A DNA stretch of 64,000 bases. It comes from Embleya sp040605455 (GTDB lineage: Bacteria; Actinomycetota; Actinomycetes; Streptomycetales; Streptomycetaceae). Of the stretch, positions 57,640 to 64,000 are shown one piece after another (position 1 is the stretch's first letter; each line of letters starts with the position of its first letter). The notes beneath the pieces were generated by a model. It had not been told where the DNA came from. It ran no database searches and was given only the letters and a program-made list of their open reading frames with translations. The translations under genes and the position numbers were made by a program. The stretch covers positions 1-64,000 of the forward strand of contig NZ_JBEXCV010000022.1 in NCBI RefSeq assembly GCF_040605455.1, given 5' to 3'.

Positions 57640-58743
57640 ATGGCCGCACTGTGGTCCAGAGACCGGTTGCAGGACTTTCGGGCACGGGTACGGGGGTGCC
57701 TGGTCGGCGGCGCGATCGGTGACGCGCTCGGCGCGGGCATCGAGTTCCTCAGTCTCGCGGAGATCCGCGCACAACACGGCGCCGACGGCGTCGTGGGCTA
57801 TGTGACGGCGTATCACCGGCACGGCGCGATCACCGACGACACGCAGATGACGTTGTTCACGGTGGAGGGCCTGATCCGCGCGCACGTGCGGCGCGACACC
57901 GGGGCCTGGCATCCGCCGACCGACCTGCACGGCGCGTATCTGCGCTGGAAGGCGACGCAGAGCGAGTGGGGGCCGGACGAGCGCAAGGACGAGGGCTGGC
58001 TGGTCCGCGAGGAGTGGTTGTACAGCTCGCGTGCGCCCGGGTCCGCCTGTCTGCGCGGTCTGGAGGACGAGAGCGTGATGGGCACGCTGGAGCGGCCCAA
58101 GAACCCCGATTCCAAGGGATGCGGGGCGGTGATGCGCTCGGCGCCGTTCGGCCTGCTGGTCGGCTGGCGTCCCGAGCTGGTCTTCCAACTCGCGGTGGAA
58201 TGCGCGGTGCTGACGCACGGTCACCCTACCGGCTACCTCTCGGCGGGCGCGTTCGCGGTGATCGTGCACGCGGTCATGCAGGGTGCGCCGCTGGAGGAGG
58301 GCGTGCGGGTGGCGCTGGATCTGGTCAAGGCCCGTCCCGAGCACACCGAGACGGCCCGCGCGATCGAGGCGGCGCTGGCCGCGGTGCGCACCGGGGTGCC
58401 GTCGGCGGAGCGGGTGGAGGCACTGGGCCAGGGCTGGACGGCCGAGGAGGCGCTGTCGATCGGGCTGTACTGCGCGCTGGTGGCGCCGGACATGCGCACC
58501 GGGCTGCTGCTCGCGGTCAATCACGGTGGCGACAGCGACTCGACCGGGTCGATCTGCGGCAACCTGCTGGGCGCGATGCACGGCGATACCGTGCTGCCCG
58601 CCGACCTGGTCGCCGAGTTGGAGGGTCGCGGCGCGATCCTGGAGTTGGCCGACGACTTCGCGATGGAGATGACGCAGGGCACCACGCTGCACGGCCCCGA
58701 GGCCGGCGAGACCTCCTGGGCCAAGCGCTACCCGCCCAACTGA
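57640..58743 (+). CDS. ADP-ribosylglycohydrolase family protein
   Basis: The 367-residue protein has the DraG/ARH fold: GCLVGGAIGDALGAGIEFLS (N-terminal magnesium loop), GAITDDTQMTLFTVEGLIRA (TDDTQ metal ligands) and NHGGDSDSTGSICGNLLGAM (GGDSDST second metal site). It would remove ADP-ribose from proteins or small molecules. It is not in an evident operon. ATG 57640 follows a GGAGGGAGAA site. A complete metal site suggests an active enzyme. Confidence 0.92.
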   Translation: MAALWSRDRLQDFRARVRGCLVGGAIGDALGAGIEFLSLAEIRAQHGADGVVGYVTAYHRHGAITDDTQMTLFTVEGLIRAHVRRDTGAWHPPTDLHGAYLRWKATQSEWGPDERKDEGWLVREEWLYSSRAPGSACLRGLEDESVMGTLERPKNPDSKGCGAVMRSAPFGLLVGWRPELVFQLAVECAVLTHGHPTGYLSAGAFAVIVHAVMQGAPLEEGVRVALDLVKARPEHTETARAIEAALAAVRTGVPSAERVEALGQGWTAEEALSIGLYCALVAPDMRTGLLLAVNHGGDSDSTGSICGNLLGAMHGDTVLPADLVAELEGRGAILELADDFAMEMTQGTTLHGPEAGETSWAKRYPPN

Positions 58744-58746
58744 GGC

Positions 58747-58774
58747 CCGGCCGCCTTTACTTCGAGGCGGCCGG
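58747..58774. terminator. Bidirectional hairpin between ADP-ribosylglycohydrolase and nagA
   Basis: CCGGCCGCCT (58747-58756) and AGGCGGCCGG (58765-58774) are exact inverted arms with an 8-nt loop. Confidence 0.8.
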
Positions 58775-58784
58775 AGCTCGGCGA

Positions 58785-59927
58785 TCAGGGTCGGCGGTGG
58801 TCCACCCACGTGCCGCCGGCCATCACCGCGCGCACCCGCAGTGCGTCGTCGAGCACCACCAGGTCGGCCCGCTTGCCCGGCTCCAGGGTGCCGACCCGGT
58901 CGGCGATGCCCAGTGCCCGGGCGGGAGTCGCGGACAACGAGCGGACCACGTCGGCGATCGGCAGGCCGCCCGCGACGCCGTTGCGCAGCGCCCGGTCCAG
59001 CGTCAGCGTGCTGCCCGCGATCGAGTCGCCGTCGGCCAGCCGGGCCACGCCGTCGACCACGTCCACGGTCATCACACCCAGCGGATACACGCCGTCCGGC
59101 ATACCCGCCGCGCCCATCGCGTCGGTGATGAACGCGACCCGGTCCGGGCCCGCGCTCGCGTACGCCAGGTTGACCACACTGGAGTGCAGGTGCACGCCGT
59201 CGTTGATCAACTCGACCACCGCGTCACTGTCCTGGAGCAGGGCGGTGACCGGTCCCGGCTCGCGGTGGTGCACGCTGCGCATCGCGTTGAACAGGTGGGT
59301 GGCCACGCTCGCGCCCGCCGCCAGCGCCGCGCGCGTCTCACGGTGGGTGCCGTCGGTGTGCCCGACCGCGGCGATCACCCCCTCGTCGGCCAGTCGGCGC
59401 ACCAGCTCGACGCCGCCGGTCAGTTCGGGGGCCAACGTGAGCATCCGGATCGCGCCGCTGCCCGCCTTCAGCAGCGCGGTGACCTCGTCCCGGTCGGGTG
59501 CGCGCAACTGGGTCGGATCGTGCGCGCCGCAGCGGGCCGCACTCAGGTACGGGCCCTCCAGGTGCAGCCCGGCCAGCCGGCCGTCGTGCACGAGCGGGGC
59601 CAGCTCGGAGACGATCCGCAGCAGGTCCGCCGGGGACGCGGTGACCAGGCTCGCGACCGTGGTCGTGGTGCCGTGCGAGCGATGGAATTCGGCCACCCGC
59701 AGCGCCTCGTCGGGATCGCCGGAGGTGTACGAACCGCCGCCGCCCCCATGGACGTGCATGTCCACGAAGCCGGGCACGATCCAGCCGCCCGCGACGTCGA
59801 CCACCGGCTCGGGACCGGCCGGCAGGCCCGGGCCCGCGAAGGCGATCCGATCACCGACCACGCCCACCGAAGCGCCCTCGACCACCCCTGAGGGCAGCAC
59901 CACTCGCGCATTGCCGAGTACCGTCAC
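58785..59927 (-). CDS. nagA: N-acetylglucosamine-6-phosphate deacetylase
   Basis: The 380-residue amidohydrolase starts at GTG 59927 (VTVLGNARVVLPSG). PGFVDMHVHGGGGGS (HxH metal site), GLHLEGPYLS (Glu ligand), GHTDGTHRETR, ATHLFNAMRSVHHREPG and ITDAMGAAGMPDG (catalytic Asp) identify NagA. It removes acetate from GlcNAc-6-phosphate, giving glucosamine-6-phosphate. Its GTG overlaps the TGA of the upstream ROK gene (59924-59927), so phosphorylation and deacetylation are encoded in one unit. Confidence 0.92.
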   Translation of the reverse strand: MTVLGNARVVLPSGVVEGASVGVVGDRIAFAGPGLPAGPEPVVDVAGGWIVPGFVDMHVHGGGGGSYTSGDPDEALRVAEFHRSHGTTTTVASLVTASPADLLRIVSELAPLVHDGRLAGLHLEGPYLSAARCGAHDPTQLRAPDRDEVTALLKAGSGAIRMLTLAPELTGGVELVRRLADEGVIAAVGHTDGTHRETRAALAAGASVATHLFNAMRSVHHREPGPVTALLQDSDAVVELINDGVHLHSSVVNLAYASAGPDRVAFITDAMGAAGMPDGVYPLGVMTVDVVDGVARLADGDSIAGSTLTLDRALRNGVAGGLPIADVVRSLSATPARALGIADRVGTLEPGKRADLVVLDDALRVRAVMAGGTWVDHRRP

Positions 59928-60889
59928 CCGCGCACCTCCAAGGTGTCCCACGCGATCAGGCCGGCGCCTCGGCAACCGGCCTCGTCCCCGAGCGCCGCGG
60001 TCACCAGCGGCGGCACGTGTTGGACCACGGCGCGCTCGGCGAGCAACGTCCGCAAGGGGTTGAAGAGTTGTTCCCCGGCGAGGGAGAGCCCGCCGCCGAT
60101 CACCAGCAACTTCGGGTCGTACAGCGCCAGACCGGTGAGCAGGCCGTCCGCGAACGCGGACAGACCCTGGCCCCACACGGCCGCCGCGACCGTGTCGCCG
60201 GCCGCCACCCGGGCGACCACCTGGGCCGCGCTCAGCGGCGGGTCGTCGCCCGGTGCGGCCTCCGCGAACGCGTGCGCGATGGCGGGTCCGGAGAAGTGCG
60301 CCTCCAGACAGCCGACCGCCCCGCACGTGCATCTGCCGCCGCCCGGACGCACGGTGATGTGGCCGATCTCGCCCGCCTGTCCGTGTCCGCCCGGGTAGGG
60401 GCGACCGTTCAGGACGAGCACCGAGGCGAGCCCGGTGCCGATCGCCACGAACAGGAAGTTGTCGCAGTCGCGTCCCGCGCCGAGCCGGCCCTCGGCCAGC
60501 GCGCCGGTGCGCACGTCGTGGCTCAAAGCAGCCGGTAGGCCGAGCCGGTCCGCGATCAGCGAGCGCAGCGGCACCTCGCGCCACTGGATGCTGGCCGACC
60601 ACACCGCGACCCCCGCCGGATCGTCCACGATCCCCGGCACCACGACGCCCGCCGCCCGCGGCACGCCACCGAGGTCGACCGCCCGCTCGCGCAGTGCGGC
60701 GGCGAAGTCGACGATGCCCGCGACCACTGCGTTGGGGCCCGCGGTCCGGCCGGTGGGCCGCCGCTCGCCGTAGACGAGGTTGCCGCCCGCGTCGACCACG
60801 CCGCCCTTGATGTCGGTGCCGCCGACATCGAGTGCGACGACGCAGTCCGCGCCGGACAATTCGGACGGCGGGGTGTTCACGTGCGGCAT
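59924..60889 (-). CDS. ROK-family sugar kinase (probable N-acetylglucosamine/glucosamine kinase)
   Basis: The 321-residue ROK protein has VVALDVGGTDIKGGVVDAGG (ATP phosphate loop), the EIGHITV stretch followed by CTCGAVGCLEAHFSG (CxCGxxGCxE zinc site) and IGGGLSLAGEQLFNPL (C-terminal ATP site). No HTH precedes it, so it is an enzyme rather than a ROK repressor. Coupling to nagA suggests it phosphorylates GlcNAc taken up by the adjacent ABC importer. Start ATG 60889. Confidence 0.88.
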   Translation of the reverse strand: MPHVNTPPSELSGADCVVALDVGGTDIKGGVVDAGGNLVYGERRPTGRTAGPNAVVAGIVDFAAALRERAVDLGGVPRAAGVVVPGIVDDPAGVAVWSASIQWREVPLRSLIADRLGLPAALSHDVRTGALAEGRLGAGRDCDNFLFVAIGTGLASVLVLNGRPYPGGHGQAGEIGHITVRPGGGRCTCGAVGCLEAHFSGPAIAHAFAEAAPGDDPPLSAAQVVARVAAGDTVAAAVWGQGLSAFADGLLTGLALYDPKLLVIGGGLSLAGEQLFNPLRTLLAERAVVQHVPPLVTAALGDEAGCRGAGLIAWDTLEVRG

Positions 60890-60976
60890 CGGCGTCTCAA
60901 GTCTGGTAGATGGGGCAGATTGTGAGCCCGAGGGCGGGTGGATCCGAGAATGCGCGTTTGTGCTCACTGGATAGCA

Positions 60977-60998
60977 GTTGAAAACATGAACATGCAAC
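60977..60998. promoter_or_regulatory. Candidate DeoR operator between nagA-ROK and deoR
   Basis: GTTGAAAACATG and CATGCAAC bound an imperfect, AT-rich palindrome with repeated AACATG, in the 236-bp region between the divergent ROK (60889) and DeoR (61126) starts. It stands out from the GC-rich flanks. Confidence 0.5.
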
Positions 60999-61125
60999 AG
61001 CATCGTCGAGTGAGCGGCGGTTCCCGGAAACCCCGATGCTCGACACGTGCGGGGCGCCCGCGAGGATGTCCCGAACGATCCGACGCGAGTCGGACAGGGC
61101 TGTCGGACACGGCGGGAGGTCACGG

Positions 61126-61917
61126 GTGAGCCGTTACGAGCGGTGGGGTGCGCTCCTGGAGCTGCTGGCCAAGCACGGCCGGCTGGAGGTCGAGGACGTG
61201 GCCGCGGAGCTGGACGTCTCACCCGCGACGATCCGCCGCGACCTGGATCAGCTCGCCCAGCAGCAGATGTTGACCCGCACCCGGGGCGGCGCGGTCGCGC
61301 ACGCGGTCTCCTACGACCTGCCGCTGCGTTACAAGACCGCCCGGCACGCGTCCGAGAAGCAGCGCATCGCGCAGGCCGCCGCGGCGCTGGTCAAGCCGGG
61401 CGAGACGATCGGGCTCAACGGCGGCACCACGATGACCGAGGTGGCCCGCGCCCTGGTCGCCCGAGCCGACCTGCACACCGAGGGCGACTCGAACGCGCAG
61501 GCGTTCACGATCGTCACCAACGCGCTCAACATCGCGGGCGAACTCGCCGTGCGCCGGCACGTGAAGATCGTGGTCACCGGCGGTGTGGCGCGCACCCAGT
61601 CCTACGAACTGATCGGCCCGTTGGCCACCGGCATCCTGCGCGAGGTGGCCCTGGACGTGGCGATCCTGGGCGTCGACGCGATCGACGTCGAGCACGGCGC
61701 GAGCGCCCACCACGAGGGCGAGGCCAGCATCAACCAGCTGATGGCCGCCGGCGCGGGCCGGGTGGTGGTGGCCGCGGACTCCTCCAAGCTCGGCCGCCGA
61801 GCGTTTGCCCGGATCTGCCCGCTGGATCGGATCGACGTCCTGGTCACCGACACCTCGGCGACGGAGGGGACCGCGGCGGCCTTCTCCGATGCGGGCGTCC
61901 GGGTCATCCGGGTCTGA
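61126..61917 (+). CDS. DeoR-family transcriptional regulator
   Basis: The 263-residue protein has an N-terminal DeoR HTH (RYERWGALLELLAKHGRLEV and VSPATIRRDLDQLAQQQMLT) and a C-terminal DeoRC sugar-phosphate sensor (GLNGGTTMTEVARAL; DVAILGVDAIDVEHGAS; VVAADSSKLGRRAFA). GTG 61126 follows GGGAGGTC. It is divergent from nagA-ROK and upstream of the sugar ABC genes, and probably represses both until the sugar phosphate is present. Confidence 0.92.
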   Translation: MSRYERWGALLELLAKHGRLEVEDVAAELDVSPATIRRDLDQLAQQQMLTRTRGGAVAHAVSYDLPLRYKTARHASEKQRIAQAAAALVKPGETIGLNGGTTMTEVARALVARADLHTEGDSNAQAFTIVTNALNIAGELAVRRHVKIVVTGGVARTQSYELIGPLATGILREVALDVAILGVDAIDVEHGASAHHEGEASINQLMAAGAGRVVVAADSSKLGRRAFARICPLDRIDVLVTDTSATEGTAAAFSDAGVRVIRV

Positions 61918-61951
61918 ATCCGGCCGTCGCGCACGACCTGCCCGGACCCCG

Positions 61952-61976
61952 CGCGCCCGCCTTCCCGGCGGGCGCG
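61952..61976 (+). terminator. Terminator after deoR
   Basis: CGCGCCCGCC (61952-61961) pairs exactly with GGCGGGCGCG (61967-61976) around TTCCC. Confidence 0.75.
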
Positions 61977-62328
61977 TCCGCGCGTTCGGGGCATTCGCGT
62001 ACTTGTTGATCAACCAACTCGATGGACCATTCGCGGGATCGAGCCGGCGCCCTTGGTGCCGGTTCTTCTCCATGCGCGCCCGCGTGGGTAACGAATTGCT
62101 CTGCAAACTTCCTCGATCTCTCCTCCGAATCCGAAGATTGGTGTAGACCTTTCTTCCGGCGAGGTGTTGACTGCCGACACGGCGAGTCCGCAAAATGCTC
62201 GATGCTGCTCAAGAGTTTTCTTCAAATCTGCGTTGCGAACAGTTTTGCGCAAGCACGTGCATGGGTTTAGTGCGACCAAACCCTCACCAACGGTCCTGTT
62301 TTCCCGAAGGCATGAAGGCGGTACTGCG
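61977..62328. promoter_or_regulatory. AT-richer leader region of the sugar ABC operon
   Basis: The 350-bp stretch is much AT-richer than its surroundings, especially 62095-62280 (AGACCTTTCTTCC, GTTTTCTTCAAATCTGCG). No gene was recognised. It should contain the importer promoter and operator. A TGTTGATCAACCAAC motif (62003-62017) is a near-palindrome, TTGTTGATCAAC, and may be a second binding site. Confidence 0.5.
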
Positions 62329-63600
62329 ATGAAGCGGCACCAGATGGCATTGGCGGCGACAGGACTGTCGGCCGCACTGCTTCTGTCGGCGTGTGGTGGC
62401 TCGGACGACAAGAAGGACAACGGCGACGGGTCGATCAAGCTGGTCGTGGCCGACTACGGCAGCGGCGACGGCAGCATGCAGAAGTACTGGAACGGGGTGA
62501 TCTCGTCCTTCAACGAGAAGAACCCCGGGATCAAGGTGAACCTGCAGGTCATCAACTGGGATGACATCGACAAGCAGGTCGCGACCATGATCCAGAACAA
62601 CGACATGCCCGACCTTCTGCAGACCGGCGGTTATGCGGACAAGGTCGTCGACGACCTGCTCTACCCGGTCGACGACGTCATGTCGCCCGCCACCAAGGCC
62701 GATTTCGTGGACTCCTTCACCCCGGCCGCGACGGTCAAGGGGAAGCAGTACGGCATTCCCTTCACCTCCAGCACCCGGCAATTGATCTACAACACCGATC
62801 TGTTCGCCAGGGCCGGAATCACCGACCCGCCGAAGACCTGGGACGAACTCAAGGCCGCCGCGACCAAACTCAAGGCCGCAGGGGTGCCGACGCCCTTCGG
62901 TCTGCCGCTGGGCAAGGAGGAGGCCCAGGGCGAGTTCATGAACTGGGCGCTGGGCAACGGCGGCGGCTACCAGACCAATGGCAAGTACACGGTCAACAGC
63001 GCGCAGAACGTCGAGGCGTTGAACTGGGTCAACGACAACCTGGTCAAGGGCGGTCTGACCGAGTCGAACCCCGGCACCAAGAACCGCAAGGACGTCTACA
63101 CGGACTTCTACGGCGGCAGCGTCGGCATGGTGAACAGCAACCCCACCATGATCGCCACGCTGAAGAAGGACTACCCGAACCTCAAGTACGCGACCGCGCC
63201 GATCGCCGGCAAGACGGGCCCGCTGAACGAGACCCTCGGGGTCTGCGACTGGATGATGGCGTTCAAGAAGAACGGCCACAAGGACCAGATCAAGGCGTTC
63301 CTGGACCACGCGTTCAGCACCGACCAGCAGATCAAGTTCCAGGAGCAGTACAGCTTCCCGCCGGTGACCAAGTCGGTGATGGCCAAGATGACGGCCAACC
63401 CCGCCAACGCCGGTCTCAAGCCGTACATCGACCTGCTGCCCAAGGCGAAGTTCTACCCGCTTAACGACGTCGCGTGGGACGTGCTCTCGCCCAAGATCAA
63501 GGAGCAGCTCGGTAGCGCGGTCTCCGGCAAGTCGCCCAAGGACGTGCTGGACCAGCTCCAGAAGGAAGCCGAAGCGGCGGTCGCGCAGCAGAAGAGCTGA
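62329..63600 (+). CDS. Extracellular sugar-binding lipoprotein of an ABC importer
   Basis: The 423-residue protein has a lipoprotein signal with lipobox LLSAC (Cys about 22) and then the family 1 solute-binding fold: DYGSGDGSMQKYWNGVISSF, NEKNPGIKVNLQVINWDDID, NDMPDLLQTGGYADKVVDDL and GIPFTSSTRQLIYNTDLFAR. It binds a sugar, perhaps GlcNAc or a chito-oligomer given nagA nearby, and hands it to the permease. ATG 62329 has a GAAGGCGG site. It is 44 bp upstream of the permease. Confidence 0.92.
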   Translation: MKRHQMALAATGLSAALLLSACGGSDDKKDNGDGSIKLVVADYGSGDGSMQKYWNGVISSFNEKNPGIKVNLQVINWDDIDKQVATMIQNNDMPDLLQTGGYADKVVDDLLYPVDDVMSPATKADFVDSFTPAATVKGKQYGIPFTSSTRQLIYNTDLFARAGITDPPKTWDELKAAATKLKAAGVPTPFGLPLGKEEAQGEFMNWALGNGGGYQTNGKYTVNSAQNVEALNWVNDNLVKGGLTESNPGTKNRKDVYTDFYGGSVGMVNSNPTMIATLKKDYPNLKYATAPIAGKTGPLNETLGVCDWMMAFKKNGHKDQIKAFLDHAFSTDQQIKFQEQYSFPPVTKSVMAKMTANPANAGLKPYIDLLPKAKFYPLNDVAWDVLSPKIKEQLGSAVSGKSPKDVLDQLQKEAEAAVAQQKS

Positions 63601-63644
63601 CGCACCACAGATACGTCCGAGTACCGAAGGAGGAGGACGGCCCC

Positions 63645-64000
63645 GTGGCCGAAACCGCCGTACGCAGAGCGCCTACCGTCGTCACCAGAGTCAAGAAGGC
63701 GCTGGCCCCGCTGCCGTGGATCGGCCCGGCCGTCCTCCTCATCGGTGTCGTGGTCCTGTGGCCCGTCGTCGTGATGATCTGGAGCTCCTTCCAGCGCATC
63801 CGCCGCACCGGCGTCGTGGTGGGATCCAACGGCACCGACAACTACACCAAGCTGTTCGACGAGCCGGACTTCGTGGCCGTGCTGTGGAACACCGTGGTCT
63901 GGGTGCTGGTGGTCGTCGCCATCACGCTCGTGTTGTCGCTGTTCCTGGCTCAGCTGTTCAACCAGCACTTCCCCGGCCGGCGGTTCGCCCGCTGGGCGAT
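63645..64000 (+). CDS. ABC sugar permease, MalF type (partial)
   Basis: The gene starts at GTG 63645 after AAGGAGGAGG and runs off the window. The visible 118 residues show a first membrane segment (about 23-44, WIGPAVLLIGVVVLWPVVVM), a periplasmic loop with GSNGTDNYTKLFDEPDFVAV and a second segment (about 84-104). This is a type I importer permease of the MalF/UgpA class, working with the upstream binding protein. Confidence 0.9.
   Translation, partial: MAETAVRRAPTVVTRVKKALAPLPWIGPAVLLIGVVVLWPVVVMIWSSFQRIRRTGVVVGSNGTDNYTKLFDEPDFVAVLWNTVVWVLVVVAITLVLSLFLAQLFNQHFPGRRFARWA

Noticed and set aside
54427..58809. A 1460-codon open frame on the minus strand opposite fbiC and the ADP-ribosylglycohydrolase gene
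   Set aside because: It is the antisense frame of two clear genes, open only because stop codons are rare in about 70% GC DNA. Its product is a low-complexity Arg/Gly/Val/His string without domains.
1..64000. tRNA or rRNA genes
   Set aside because: No cloverleaf with TTCGAATC-type T-arm or rRNA-like stretch was recognised on either strand. A tRNAscan run would be decisive.
1..64000. Insertion sequences, transposases or phage integrases
   Set aside because: No transposase or integrase protein signature or flanking terminal repeats were seen, even around the less GC-rich 20260-22474 module.

Overview
The window is about 70% GC with dense, often overlapping genes (GTGA and ATGA junctions), third-position GC bias, a fused F420 FO synthase, a DUF397/DUF5753 regulator pair and type VII-style WXG-like proteins. 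This fits a filamentous actinomycete, probably Streptomycetales; the genus is inference. All family calls come from reading the proteins and from memory of characterised homologues; no database search was run. I saw no rRNA, tRNA or CRISPR array.

Region 1 (1-5003) holds accessory genes: a DUF4232 lipoprotein, an AraC/GyrI regulator, a RibD/DHFR-like reductase, a start-less remnant of a histidine phosphatase, and a two-gene unit of a proline-rich lipoprotein with a bestrophin-like (DUF4239) membrane protein.

Region 2 (5443-15026, then 19035-20102 and 27537-53824) is the core: a large catabolic gene set that closely resembles the ring C/D (HIP) branch of actinobacterial steroid degradation. 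Recognisable parts are FadD3, FadE30, FadE31, IpdF, IpdA, IpdB, IpdC, EchA20 and FadA6. Around them are further acyl-CoA dehydrogenases, MaoC hydratases, a CaiB/BaiF transferase, crotonases, SDRs, an HsaB-like flavin reductase, an ADP-forming acyl-CoA ligase, an MMPL exporter, an F420-type LLM oxidoreductase, a metal-dependent cyclase, a Zn alcohol dehydrogenase and a D-aminoacylase-like amidohydrolase. Twelve promoter regions in this set carry the same 15-bp palindrome (CTGACGnnnnGTCAG type). One TetR gene (34662-35312) lies inside the set, downstream of one of these sites. I infer a single regulon spread over more than 40 kb, with an operator unlike the KstR2 box I know from mycobacteria.

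Region 3 (15507-25000) interrupts the core with accessory genes: an orphan XRE regulator, two tandem paralogues built of leucine-rich-repeat-variant-like units, a three-gene WXG-like / large effector-like / membrane protein module (20260-22474) that may be an undescribed secreted toxin-immunity system, a divergent MarR-cupin pair with a perfect 25-bp palindrome, a VOC protein, and a DUF397 gene beside a DUF5753 regulator that has lost its DNA-binding half. A DUF485-acetate/solute symporter operon follows (25347-27481).

Region 4 (54021-64000) holds a VapBC toxin-antitoxin pair, fbiC, an ADP-ribosylglycohydrolase, and an amino-sugar locus: nagA and a ROK kinase on the minus strand, divergent from a DeoR regulator and the start of a sugar ABC importer whose first permease runs off the window. 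FbiC supplies the F420 precursor that the LLM oxidoreductase probably needs.
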